In this document: positions 24,157-31,505 of the stretch, piece after piece | How positions within the stretch are numbered: the first letter of the stretch is position 1 | Layout: the number at the start of each line of letters is the position of its first letter | Source of the DNA: Gemmatimonadetes bacterium 13_2_20CM_2_65_7 | GTDB taxonomy: Bacteria > Gemmatimonadota > Gemmatimonadetes > Gemmatimonadales > GWC2-71-9 | Direction of reading: 5' to 3' | Length of the DNA: 36,933 bases | NCBI GenBank assembly: GCA_001915025.1 | Contig: MNDR01000063.1 | Span: forward strand, 1 to 36,933 | Made by a program: the position numbers and the translations under genes | Notes under the pieces: generated by a model | The model's input: only the letters and a program-made list of their open reading frames with translations | The model's database searches: none | Told to the model about the DNA's origin: nothing

Positions 24157-25181
24157 CGCTTCCGAACGCCGAGACCGGGCTCCGTGGGGAGGCGAATCTG
24201 CCCGTTGTCGATGGTCGCGCCGGTGAACGGATCGTCGACCGTCAATGCCGCGCCGTCGAGATCGGCGGCGTCGACGAGCGGCGTGAAGTGCGCCGCCGCG
24301 GTGATGCCGAGCGAGGTCTCGATCATGCAACCGACCATCACGAGCATCCCGTGCGCGCGCGCGGTCGCGATCATGCGCAACGCCTCACGCAGCGATCCGC
24401 ACTTGGCGAGCTTGATGTTGATGCCGTCGACTTTGCCGGCGAGGCGCGGGATGTCGGCGGCGATCAGACAGCTCTCGTCGACGATCACGGGAAGATGCTT
24501 CGCCGCCGCCACGCGCCGCACTTCCGCGAGCCCATCGAGATCGTCCGGCACGAGGGGCTGCTCGAGAAATTCGACGCCGTAGTCGACGAGCACCGGAACC
24601 ATCTGCTTCGCGCGGGCCAGGCTCCAGCCCGCGTTTGCGTCCACCCGAATCGGCTTGTCGGTCGCGTCGCGGATCGTGCGCAAGATTTCCTCGTCGTGAT
24701 CCGTGCCCAACTTTACTTTGAGAATTGGATACGCGTCGGCCTCCCGAACCTTGGCGCGCATCTTCTCCGGCGAATCGAGGCCGATGGTGAACGAAGAGAG
24801 CGGCGCTTTCTTCGGATCGAGTCCCCAGAGGCGCCACAGGGGCTGCCGCAGCGATTTCCCGACGAGGTCGTGCAAGGCGGCGGAGAGGGCTGAACGAGCA
24901 GCCCAGTTCTTGGGAACGACCTGCGCCCAGCGGGCTTCGGCCGCGTCGAGGTCGAACGGATCGCGCGGCAGGTGGGCGGCGAGGCGGTCGAATGCCGCAA
25001 GCACGGTGTCCAGATTCTCACCATAAAAAGACGAGGGATCGGCCTCGCCCCACCCTTCCTGCCCGTCACCGTCGGTGATCCGTACCCAGGCGCGCTTGTA
25101 GCCGTTGGTCGAGCCACGAGCGATGACGAAGGGGTGTCGAGTCGTGATGGAGCACTGCTCGACATGGAGCTTGAGCGTCAC
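24153..25181 (-). CDS. Dipeptide epimerase (enolase superfamily, L-Ala-D/L-Glu epimerase type)
   Basis: About 342 residues of the muconate-lactonizing subgroup. Catalytic lysine in ILKVKLGTD (KxK), metal ligands in RVDANAGW (Asp), EFLEQPL (Glu) and VIVDESC (Asp), and the second catalytic lysine in NIKLAKCG. This set fits the L-Ala-D/L-Glu epimerases that recycle murein peptides, matching the murQ-anmK-nagZ operon elsewhere in the window, though related proteins epimerise other dipeptides. The GTG at 25181 begins the real N-terminus (TLKLHVEQCSI...), 4 nt after the deacetylase stop. The end overlaps the priA start by 4 nt. Confidence 0.9.
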   Translation of the reverse strand: MTLKLHVEQCSITTRHPFVIARGSTNGYKRAWVRITDGDGQEGWGEADPSSFYGENLDTVLAAFDRLAAHLPRDPFDLDAAEARWAQVVPKNWAARSALSAALHDLVGKSLRQPLWRLWGLDPKKAPLSSFTIGLDSPEKMRAKVREADAYPILKVKLGTDHDEEILRTIRDATDKPIRVDANAGWSLARAKQMVPVLVDYGVEFLEQPLVPDDLDGLAEVRRVAAAKHLPVIVDESCLIAADIPRLAGKVDGINIKLAKCGSLREALRMIATARAHGMLVMVGCMIETSLGITAAAHFTPLVDAADLDGAALTVDDPFTGATIDNGQIRLPTEPGLGVRKR

Positions 25182-25185
25182 ATCC

Positions 25186-26121
25186 TCAAGATAGCGCGCG
25201 CACGAGAGCGCTGCAGCCCGCCGCGAGCAGATCCAGGCGGTAGCCGCCTTCCAGCACACCGACGATCGGACGCGAGCCTATGCGCTCGCGCAATGCTGCC
25301 GTCCAGTCGGCGATGTCGTCGGGCTCCAGTGTGAATTCTCCGAGTGGATCCCCGGCGAGCGAGTCGAAACCGGCGGAGATCAGCAGTGCATCCGGTTGCC
25401 AGTCCTTGAGCGCCGCGTCGACACCGGCGAGGAAATCGCGTGCGTAGGTCGCCCGCGACAGTCCGCCCGGCCGCGGGATGTTGAACACGTTGCCGACGCC
25501 GCGCTCGTCGGCGGCGCCCGTTCCCGGATACCAGGGATACTGATGCATCGACACGAAGCGGATAGACGGATCGCGCTCCACAAGCGCCTGCGTGCCGTTG
25601 CCGTGATGCACGTCCCAGTCAGCGATGAGGACGCGCGCGCATCCCAACGATTGCGCGTGGCGCGCAGCGATGACGACGTTATTGAGGAAACAGAATCCCA
25701 TCGCCCGCTCGGCGAGCGCATGATGCCCCGGCGGCCGTGTGACCGCGAACGCCCGTGCCCGGCCGCCTCCGCGCAGCGCCTGCTCGACCGCGGCGACCGC
25801 GACACCGGCGGACGCGAGGACGCTCTCCCAGCTGCGTGGTCCAAGAAACGTATCGGCATCGAGTGAGCCCCCCCCACGTGCGTCCATGGCCGCGAGCAGG
25901 TCGATGTACGCAGCGGGATGCACCCGCCCGATCGCTTCCCGCGTCGCGAGCGGGGGGGGCGGGGGGGGCGGGGGGGGGGCTTCTACCCACTCCACGAGAG
26001 CGGCGAGCTCGGGACGACGCAGCGCTTCCAGCACCGCTTCGAACCGTTGCGGGCGCTCGGGATGGCCCGCGCCCGCGTAGTGATGCCGGCAGGCGGGATT
26101 CCAGACTACCCATGTCGACAC
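25186..26121 (-). CDS. HDAC-family deacetylase (acetoin utilisation/acetylpolyamine amidohydrolase fold)
   Basis: A 311-residue zinc deacetylase of the class II HDAC-like bacterial group: HHYAGAGHPERPQR at the N-terminus, RPPGHHA with the catalytic His pair, the zinc/charge-relay DWDVHHGNGTQ, GFDSLAGDPLG with a zinc Asp, and a closing LEGGY. Substrates in bacteria include acetylated lysines and acetylpolyamines; the arginine-decarboxylase genes downstream hint at polyamines, but the long operon mixes functions. The GTG at 26121 shares a base with the upstream stop. A nine-proline run at about residues 49-57 is encoded by three copies of CCCCCCCCG. Confidence 0.9.
   Translation of the reverse strand: MSTWVVWNPACRHHYAGAGHPERPQRFEAVLEALRRPELAALVEWVEAPPPPPPPPPLATREAIGRVHPAAYIDLLAAMDARGGGSLDADTFLGPRSWESVLASAGVAVAAVEQALRGGGRARAFAVTRPPGHHALAERAMGFCFLNNVVIAARHAQSLGCARVLIADWDVHHGNGTQALVERDPSIRFVSMHQYPWYPGTGAADERGVGNVFNIPRPGGLSRATYARDFLAGVDAALKDWQPDALLISAGFDSLAGDPLGEFTLEPDDIADWTAALRERIGSRPIVGVLEGGYRLDLLAAGCSALVRALS
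25952..25979 (+). repeat. G8-C-G8-C-G10 tract (tandem 9-bp repeat) inside the deacetylase gene
   Basis: On the coding (minus) strand this reads as three tandem CCC-CCC-CCG units giving nine prolines. Gain or loss of 9-bp units keeps the frame; single-base slippage in an 8-10 base run would break it. A separate run of 8 occurs at 25868-25875 in the same gene. Confidence 0.8.
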
Positions 26122-26369
26122 TAGTTACGGCGGTGGACTTCCAGCAGCTCGCGCAGAGACTCCGCTTCGAGCTTCATCTCTTTCCGCGCTTGCGCGAGCT
26201 CCGCCATCGCCCGGCGGTAGCGGCGCCAGCCGTACACCACGAGCACCGCGGCGACGGCGCAGCCGGCTGCCCAGACGAACCGGCTCACCAACGCGAACAG
26301 CGCGGCATCGAGCAGCAGAAACCCGATCGCGAAGACCGTGACCGCGCGGCTGAATGCGTGCGACGTCAT
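26121..26369 (-). CDS. Small two-helix membrane protein with coiled-coil tail
   Basis: An 82-residue protein. Membrane helices at about 8-26 and 29-47 are followed by an RR-rich turn (GWRRYRRAM) and a charged helix (AELAQARKEMKLEAESLRELLEVHRR) that could form a coiled coil. No recognised family. Both ends overlap neighbours (ATGA with the ubiquitin-like gene, TAGTG with the deacetylase gene), so it is coupled in translation and likely a stable part of this operon. Confidence 0.7.
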   Translation of the reverse strand: MTSHAFSRAVTVFAIGFLLLDAALFALVSRFVWAAGCAVAAVLVVYGWRRYRRAMAELAQARKEMKLEAESLRELLEVHRRN

Positions 26370-26647
26370 CGCACCGGTTGCCGCCGCGCGGGCAGCACGA
26401 TGAAGGGCGCATTAGGGCCAGCGCCGAGTGCGCGCAGCGTTAGGGATTCGTCGAGCACCGCGGCGCCCCGGAACTTGACGACATACTCCTGCTCGTTGAC
26501 GTCGGAGCGCTTGAGCGCAGCGCGCAACGCGTCGCGCTTGAGCTGAGCGATCGTGGTGCGTTCGTCGACGTGGATCACGAGATTGTCCCATACCGGCGTC
26601 ACCATAACGCGCACGGCATACCGCCCGTCGACTGAGGGAGCCGTCAT
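26366..26647 (-). CDS. Small ubiquitin-like (beta-grasp) protein, tentative
   Basis: A 93-residue protein whose order of elements resembles ubiquitin/YukD: two strands (VRVMVTPVWDNLVIHVDE), a helix (TIAQLKRDALRAALKRS), a strand plus turn (EYVVKFRGAAVLDESLTLRALG) and a last strand (APFIVLPARR). The FRG..L.DE.TL..LG stretch parallels ubiquitin's FAGKQLEDGRTLSDY. There is no C-terminal di-glycine, and no E1-, E2- or JAB-like gene nearby, so a conjugation role is not supported. Coupled by ATGA overlaps on both sides. Homology is by pattern only. Confidence 0.55.
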   Translation of the reverse strand: MTAPSVDGRYAVRVMVTPVWDNLVIHVDERTTIAQLKRDALRAALKRSDVNEQEYVVKFRGAAVLDESLTLRALGAGPNAPFIVLPARRQPVR

Positions 26648-26925
26648 GCGACTTCAACCTGGGACGCGAGCGGCAGCGTGGAGAAAAAGCGATCGATGGC
26701 CTGATCGAAGAACAGCGTCGACGCGCGCACCCGCGTCACGCCGTTCTCGCTATCGGTCCACACGCCGAAGACGACTTCCTCCCCGCCCTGGCCCCGCAAT
26801 GTCAAAAAGGTCGGGCCGCTCTTCTCCACGAACGCTGCCGCATGGGGCACGCGGTCGGCGAAGAACTGCTGCGCCCGCGCGAGCACGTCGGCCGGCGCCA
26901 ATGTCACCGTCGTGGTGTGAATCAT
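26644..26925 (-). CDS. Small alpha/beta protein, unknown
   Basis: A 93-residue protein starting at the ATG at 26925 (MIHTTTVTLAPADVL). This start overlaps the stop of the beta-propeller gene as ATGA; the longer in-frame extension lies inside that gene and is rejected. A helix (ADVLARAQQFFADR) is followed by strands (AAFVEKSGPTFLTLRGQGGEEVVFGVWTDSENGVTRVRASTLFF) and a last helix (DQAIDRFFSTL). The layout resembles a small SRPBCC/START-like ligand fold, but I cannot confirm that. Its stop overlaps the ubiquitin-like gene's start, so the two may act together. Confidence 0.68.
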   Translation of the reverse strand: MIHTTTVTLAPADVLARAQQFFADRVPHAAAFVEKSGPTFLTLRGQGGEEVVFGVWTDSENGVTRVRASTLFFDQAIDRFFSTLPLASQVEVA

Positions 26926-28013
26926 GGGGTCCGGAGGATGGTGATGCCGGTGGGCTGCCGCGGGACCGCGATCGTCGCAACGCGGGCACGCGTCGTGAGA
27001 TCGATGACGTCCACCGCTCCCGGGTCCGCTCCGACACTCTCCTGCGAGATGAACGCCCAGCGACCTTCCGGAGAGTATGCGATGCCGTGCGGCAGCGATT
27101 TCGACGTCGGGATCGTGGCGACCTCCGTCAGGCTGTGCGCGTCGACGAGCGAGATGCTTTGCGCCTTCTTGTTCGTGACGATGACCCAACGGCCATCCGC
27201 CGACGGCTCGACGTTGTACGCCCCCGCGCCCACCGGAATCTCCTTCACGAGCTCGAGCGTTGCGGCGTCGAGCACCTGCAGCGTATTGCCGTGATTGCAG
27301 GCGACGTAGAGTCGCCGATCATCGGGCGAAACGGAAACGAAGGTGGGTGAGCAGTCGTGCCCTGGCGCTGCCGCCGCGGGCCCAGCCGTATGGGCCGGCA
27401 TCGCTCCCATCGCCATGCCCGCTCCGGTCTTGTGCCGCCGCGTGATGCGCAAGGATTGGCGATCGATCTCGAGAATCTCATCGGAGTTCATGCACGAGAC
27501 GTACACGAACGACCCGGCGTGATTGACTTTGACGCCATGCGGCATGTCGCAGGCACGCAGGTTGGTGAGCGGCGTCATCGTCGCGGTTTGAATGATCGAG
27601 ACGAGGTTGACGCGAGGATGATCGCCGTGAAAATCGGAATTCGCGACGAACGCGAGCGCCCCGTCCGGCGTCACGGAGATCGTGGTCGGAAACATCTCGA
27701 CCTGCGCGCGGCCCAGCAGCGAATCGGTGCCCGCGCTCATCTTCCACAGCGATCCATAAGGCGTGCCGTGTGCGATCGTGACGTACCAGGCGGAGCCGTC
27801 GGGCGCGACCGTGACGTTGTGCGGCCCGTCGATGTCCGCGGGCATGATGCCGACCGGGACGACCTTGGCGACGGTCAGCGCCGTGCCGTCCCACACGAGC
27901 TGCGTGACGATGTCGCCCGACTCGCTCGCCACCAGAATGCGATAGCCCGGCGGGGGCGTCGCTGCGGCGACGAATCCTCCCAGCAACAGCGGTAGCGTGA
28001 TGATGAGACGCAT
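26922..28013 (-). CDS. Secreted YncE-like beta-propeller protein
   Basis: A 363-residue protein with a signal peptide (MRLIITLPLLLGGFVAAA). At least five blade-type repeats carry 'PDG..AFVAN' or 'PDDRRLYVACN' style motifs (VAPDGSAWYVTI, VTPDGALAFVANS, VSPDDRRLYVACNHGNTLQVLD, PSADGRWVIVTNKKAQSISLVD, YSPEGRWAFISQ). This is the 40-residue YVTN repeat pattern. A short linker with GAGMAMGAMPAHTAGPAAAAPGHDC interrupts the middle. Such proteins bind metals, DNA or surface partners; no specific role is visible. First gene of the long run down to 17202. 28014-28078 upstream shows no convincing promoter. Confidence 0.85.
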   Translation of the reverse strand: MRLIITLPLLLGGFVAAATPPPGYRILVASESGDIVTQLVWDGTALTVAKVVPVGIMPADIDGPHNVTVAPDGSAWYVTIAHGTPYGSLWKMSAGTDSLLGRAQVEMFPTTISVTPDGALAFVANSDFHGDHPRVNLVSIIQTATMTPLTNLRACDMPHGVKVNHAGSFVYVSCMNSDEILEIDRQSLRITRRHKTGAGMAMGAMPAHTAGPAAAAPGHDCSPTFVSVSPDDRRLYVACNHGNTLQVLDAATLELVKEIPVGAGAYNVEPSADGRWVIVTNKKAQSISLVDAHSLTEVATIPTSKSLPHGIAYSPEGRWAFISQESVGADPGAVDVIDLTTRARVATIAVPRQPTGITILRTP

Positions 28014-28078
28014 TAGAATGAAGATAGACGGTACGGCAAATTCAGCGAGTGGCGATCTTGTCTTGAGGCACGCGTCGC

Positions 28079-28582
28079 TTATTCGGGAGCCTCGGGCCAG
28101 TCTTTGTCCGGCCGCGCGGGCGGCGGCTGCTCAGCGTTCAGCCGATCGGCCCGAATGTCGGCGTAGATGAAGTTTTCGGGAGCGACCGGAGAGTCGGCGA
28201 GGCGACGCAGCATCGCCAGCTGCCCGACGTGCGTCATGGTGTCGGCAAACGGTCCCTGCAGCAACTGCTCGGTCGTGATGTCCCGCAGCGGCGTACCGGC
28301 CGACAGGAGGTCGCCGACTCTTTGCAACATCTCGTGAAAGCGCGCCACTTCGGCCGCGAACGTCGGCAGCGGGTCGGGCTTCACGGGATACGACCCGCCG
28401 AGAAAGTGGGTCGTGACGTAGCCCATGAGACTCGCCATGTGCCGCACGATCTCGGCCGGCGTCCGCGTGCGGTTGCCGGCGCTGAAGGCGGGATAATGCT
28501 GTGGCGCGCCGCGCACCGCTTTCTGCGTGCGATAGGCGATGGCGGCGAGGAAGTGGCGCAGCAGCTGGCGATCGCGGTCCAT
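28079..28582 (-). CDS. DinB-like domain protein
   Basis: About 167 residues with the four-helix DinB/YfiT-like plan. An N-terminal helix (MDRDRQLLRHFLAAIAYRTQKAV) is followed by TPAEIVRHMASLMGYVTTHFLGG with a candidate metal His, then EVARFHEMLQRVGDLL, and DTMTHVGQLAMLRRLADSPV containing the typical 'D.xTHVGQL' His. Family members are metal-dependent thiol transferases, or of unknown role. The ATG at 28582 is chosen because the longer frame upstream is arginine-rich and overlaps the receiver-like gene. Last of the glycerate kinase-glycyl-tRNA synthetase group, 19 nt after the previous stop. Confidence 0.82.
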   Translation of the reverse strand: MDRDRQLLRHFLAAIAYRTQKAVRGAPQHYPAFSAGNRTRTPAEIVRHMASLMGYVTTHFLGGSYPVKPDPLPTFAAEVARFHEMLQRVGDLLSAGTPLRDITTEQLLQGPFADTMTHVGQLAMLRRLADSPVAPENFIYADIRADRLNAEQPPPARPDKDWPEAPE

Positions 28583-28601
28583 TTCAGGCAGGCGCCACTT
28601 C

Positions 28602-28901
28602 CTAGCGTTCCAACTGCGCGCGCAGTGCCAATTCGACCTCGGAATTCGGCACTGCGCGCGCCCCCGCAGTCCTCGCATCGCGCAGCTGCTCGGCGTTGAG
28701 ATGTGAGCCGAACGCGAGCACTGCGACTCCGCGCTCCACCAAGCCGCGGATCCGGTCCTGTGCGTCTGCTTTTCCTAATTCGACAACGGCGAGGTCGCAC
28801 GGCTCGGCGCGAGTGATTTCGGCACCGCTCGTGCGCACGATCTCCTGGATCTTGCCGCGGAAAAACAGATCGCGCGTCTCGACAAGTACGCGCTTACTCA
28901 A
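28602..28901 (-). CDS. Short degenerate receiver-like protein
   Basis: A 99-residue alpha/beta protein with the strand pattern of a response-regulator receiver: RVLVETRDLFFRGKIQEIVR, then CDLAVVELG at the usual phospho-acceptor strand, then GVAVLAFGSHLNAEQLRDARTAGARAVPNSEVELALRAQL, which matches the 'A.G..h......A..aGA....K' half. The acceptor Asp is replaced by Glu41 and the acidic pair near the N-terminus is not clear, so it would not be phosphorylated in the usual way. The TTG at 28901 overlaps the glycyl-tRNA synthetase stop (TTGA), the same coupling type as the arginine decarboxylase. Confidence 0.7.
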   Translation of the reverse strand: MSKRVLVETRDLFFRGKIQEIVRTSGAEITRAEPCDLAVVELGKADAQDRIRGLVERGVAVLAFGSHLNAEQLRDARTAGARAVPNSEVELALRAQLER

Positions 28902-30274
28902 CCCGCGAGCTTTTGCGTGAGATAGTCGACCAACTGAGCGGCGGCGACGCGGTCCTGCTTCAGCGTGTCGCGGTCGCGGACCGTCACCGTCTGATCCTGC
29001 GTCGACTGACCGTCGATCGTAATGCCGAACGGCGTCCCCGCTTCGTCTTGCCGGCGGTAGCGCCGCCCGATCGAGCCACCGTCATCGTAGAACACGTTGA
29101 AGTGCCGGCGCAGATCGTCGTAGATGCGGTGTGCCAGTTCGGGCATGCCCTCCTTGTTCACGAGCGGAAAGACCGCCGCTTTGAGTGGGGCAAGCGATGG
29201 CTTGAGCTTCAACACCACTCGCTGCGCGCCGCCCTCCGCCGCTTCCTCGCCGCCGACTTCTTCCTCTCGATAGGCATCACACAGTACGACCAGCGCCGTG
29301 CGATCCGCACCAGCGGAGGTCTCGACGACATACGGAATGAATCGTTCGTTCGTCTTGGGGTCCAAGTAGTCGAGTTTCTTCCCCGCGTGTTTCTGGTGAT
29401 TCGAGAGATCGAAGTCCGTGCGGTTGTGAATGCCCTCGAACTCCTGCCAGCCGAACGGAAACTCGTACTGAATGTCATAGGCGTCCTTGGCGTAGTGAGC
29501 GAGCTCGTCCTTGTCATGCTGATGCCAGCGCAGCTTGTCGGACCGGATACCCAACCCTTCCACCCACTTCATTCGCTCGGAGCGCCAGAATTCGAACCAC
29601 TCGTTCTCGGTGCCGGGCTTCACGAAAAACTGCATCTCCATTTGTTCGAATTCGCGCGTGCGGAAAATGAAGTTGCCGGGCGTGATCTCGTTGCGGAACG
29701 CTTTTCCGATCTGCGCAACGCCAAACGGGATCTTCTGTCGTGACGACTGCAGTACGTTCAGATAGTTGACGTAGATCCCCTGCGCGGTTTCAGGCCGCAG
29801 GTAGATGACCGCGGCCTCCTCCTCGACCGGACCCATGAAGGTCTTGAACATCAGATTGAACTGCCGCGGCGCCGTGAGCGTGCCCTTGCTGCCGCACACG
29901 GGACATTGCGCGTCGGGCTGACCGGGCGTGCCTCTGATCCTCGGATCGTCGGCGCGAAAGCGATTCTTGCACTTCTTGCAGTCGACGAGTGGATCGGTGA
30001 ATCCCGAGACGTGCCCCGACGCCTCCCACACCTTGGGATGCATCAGGATCGCGGCGTCCAGGCCCTCGATGTCCTCGCGCGCGTGGACCATCGACCGCCA
30101 CCAGCGCTCCTTGATGTTCTTCTTGAGCTCGACGCCCAGCGGACCGTAGTCCCAGACGGAACCGAGGCCGCCATAGATCTCGGAAGATTGAAATACGAAG
30201 CCGCGCCGCTTGGCCAGCGACACGAGCTTATCCATGATTTTGCCAGCAGTTACGGGAGCGGGGGGGGGCGACAT
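28898..30274 (-). CDS. glyQS: Glycyl-tRNA synthetase, single-chain (alpha2) type
   Basis: Class II aminoacyl-tRNA synthetase charging tRNA-Gly, about 458 residues. N-terminal FVFQSSEIYGGLGSVWDYGPLGVELKKN, a zinc-ribbon-like pair CKKC (about 100) and CPVCGS (about 127), motif 2 FRNEITPGNFIFRTREFEQMEMQFF, the glycine-specific RTDFDLSNHQKHAGKKL, motif 3 PYVVETSAGADR, and the C-terminal anticodon domain ending TVRDRDTLKQDRVAAAQLVDYL. The ATG at 30274 is followed by a CCC-CCC-CCC run (codons 3-5); a second candidate start is the ATG at 30235. Neither has a Shine-Dalgarno. It follows glycerate kinase by 14 nt. Confidence 0.95.
   Translation of the reverse strand: MSPPPAPVTAGKIMDKLVSLAKRRGFVFQSSEIYGGLGSVWDYGPLGVELKKNIKERWWRSMVHAREDIEGLDAAILMHPKVWEASGHVSGFTDPLVDCKKCKNRFRADDPRIRGTPGQPDAQCPVCGSKGTLTAPRQFNLMFKTFMGPVEEEAAVIYLRPETAQGIYVNYLNVLQSSRQKIPFGVAQIGKAFRNEITPGNFIFRTREFEQMEMQFFVKPGTENEWFEFWRSERMKWVEGLGIRSDKLRWHQHDKDELAHYAKDAYDIQYEFPFGWQEFEGIHNRTDFDLSNHQKHAGKKLDYLDPKTNERFIPYVVETSAGADRTALVVLCDAYREEEVGGEEAAEGGAQRVVLKLKPSLAPLKAAVFPLVNKEGMPELAHRIYDDLRRHFNVFYDDGGSIGRRYRRQDEAGTPFGITIDGQSTQDQTVTVRDRDTLKQDRVAAAQLVDYLTQKLAG
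30260..30268 (+). repeat. G9 homopolymer covering codons 3-5 of the glycyl-tRNA synthetase gene
   Basis: Nine G on plus (C9 on the coding strand) give MSPPP, almost the same N-terminus as the GMC dehydrogenase (MRPPP). If the real start is the ATG at 30235 the run is in the leader instead. Confidence 0.6.
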
Positions 30275-30288
30275 AAGGAAGCCGGAAG

Positions 30289-31383
30289 TTAAATGTGGAG
30301 GGCCTCCCGCGCGACCTGTTCCGCCATCTGTGCAAGCGCTGGGCCGTCGAGCATCCGTCCGGCGCCGTCGCCAGCAACGGTATGCACCCCCACCATGCCT
30401 TCCACCCGGCCCGCGACGACGGCAACCTTCTTCTTCGCTGCTTGCGCACGTCGCACGACCTCTCCCGGCGCCTTTCCCACGAGCGACGTCCGGTCGAAAA
30501 TCCCTTCCGCAGTGATGACGAGGTCCGCCTTGGCCAGCGCCGCGTCGAAACCCGCTCGCTCGAGCACCCATTCTGCGCCGCGCGCGAGCTCGGCTTTAGC
30601 GAAAAAGACGAGGCCGGCACCCAGCCCGCCGGCCGCACCGCCCATGGACATGGTGCCGAGATCGGGCCGCCCCGCATCGCTCCAGAGCGCCGCCAGGCGC
30701 GTGAGTCCATCGGCCAGCCGCGGAATCTCCTCAGGGCGGGCACCTTTCTGCGGCCCGAAAACGGGAGCGGCGCCGTCCGGGCCGAGCAGTGGTGTTGCCA
30801 CGTCGGCCAGCGCGATCACGCGGGCCGCGAGTCCCCAACCAGACGCGAATGCTGCGAGCTCCACGAGCGATCCACCGCCCTCCGGCAGCGGCTTGCCTTC
30901 GGTGTTCTCGAATGTCCACCCGAGCCCGCGCGCCGCACCCGTGCCGCCATCGACCGTCGCGGTGCCGCCGAGTCCAACGACAACGGACTTGGCGCCGCGA
31001 TCCACCGCCGTCCAAATCAGCTCGCCAACGCCGCGGGTGGTGGTGCGCAGTGGATCGCGATCTTCCGGTTCGACCAGCGCCAGGCCGCACGCGGAGGCGC
31101 TTTCGATGATTGCCGTTTCGCCGTCGATCCATCCCAGCTCGGCGGAGACTGGCTCGCCGATCGGGCCCGTGACCGGAAGCCGCTCACGCAGTGCGCCGAC
31201 CGGCAACACCACGTCGAGCAGTCCGTTTCCGCCGTCAGCGACCGGACACTCGAGCACCGAGGCGCCTGGCAGCGCGCGGCGCACACCAATCGCGATCGCC
31301 TCGGCGACCTGACGAGGACCAAGGGTGCCTTTGAAGGCGGCGGGAGCAACCAGGACGACGGGCGGCATCGTGGAGGCCAACAT
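30289..31383 (-). CDS. glxK: Glycerate kinase (GlxK/GarK family)
   Basis: PF02595 kinase converting D-glycerate to 2-phosphoglycerate, 364 residues. N-terminal VLVAPAAFKGTLGPRQVAEAIAIGV, CPVADGGNGLLD (usual form ADGGEGT), TTRGVGELIWTAVDRGAKSVVVGLGGTATVDGGTGAARGLGW, VALADVATPLLGPDGAAPVFGPQKGA and SMGGAAGGLGAGLVFF, ending in ITAEGIFDRTSLVGKAPGEV. Start: ATG 31383, or ATG 31368 (MPPVVLVAP). The 31383 start sits immediately behind the U-tract of an intrinsic terminator, downstream of a c-di-GMP riboswitch, so its expression should depend on read-through or on a promoter I cannot see. Confidence 0.92.
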   Translation of the reverse strand: MLASTMPPVVLVAPAAFKGTLGPRQVAEAIAIGVRRALPGASVLECPVADGGNGLLDVVLPVGALRERLPVTGPIGEPVSAELGWIDGETAIIESASACGLALVEPEDRDPLRTTTRGVGELIWTAVDRGAKSVVVGLGGTATVDGGTGAARGLGWTFENTEGKPLPEGGGSLVELAAFASGWGLAARVIALADVATPLLGPDGAAPVFGPQKGARPEEIPRLADGLTRLAALWSDAGRPDLGTMSMGGAAGGLGAGLVFFAKAELARGAEWVLERAGFDAALAKADLVITAEGIFDRTSLVGKAPGEVVRRAQAAKKKVAVVAGRVEGMVGVHTVAGDGAGRMLDGPALAQMAEQVAREALHI

Positions 31384-31385
31384 AA

Positions 31386-31420
31386 CAGAAACGAGAAACC
31401 CCCTGAGTTGCCCCAGGGGG
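31386..31420 (-). terminator. Intrinsic terminator between the riboswitch and glycerate kinase
   Basis: On the minus strand CCCCCTG (31420-31414) pairs perfectly with CAGGGGG (31405-31399) around an 8-nt loop, followed by TTTCTCGTTTCTG. The tract ends 2-3 nt before the glycerate kinase ATG. It lies 85 nt downstream of the c-di-GMP aptamer, the usual distance for an expression platform. Confidence 0.75.
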
Positions 31421-31505
31421 TGATCGCCAGCCGCACACCGTGCGCCCTAGAACCCGATGTGAGCGAAGCGAACTCCTTCTCGCAAATCGGGCAGGCGCTG
31501 GGTGC
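31421..31505 (-). other. Riboswitch expression-platform region
   Basis: No gene. On the minus strand GCGCC (part of the CCCAGCGCC stretch) plus CCCGAT can pair with ATCGGG plus GGGCGC, enclosing a loop rich in GCGAAGCG/CGCTTCGC self-complementarity. This would form one long hairpin just before the terminator. It may be the competing structure (antiterminator or spacer). Pairings were judged by eye. Confidence 0.45.

Noticed and set aside
19926-26121. Complete polyamine pathway (arginine to agmatine to acetylpolyamine turnover)
   Set aside because: No agmatinase, spermidine synthase or acetyltransferase is present; linking the HDAC-family enzyme to polyamines is only possible, not shown.
26366-26647. 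Ubiquitin-like conjugation or Bil-type antiphage system
   Set aside because: No E1, E2, JAB peptidase or di-glycine C-terminus is present in the neighbourhood.
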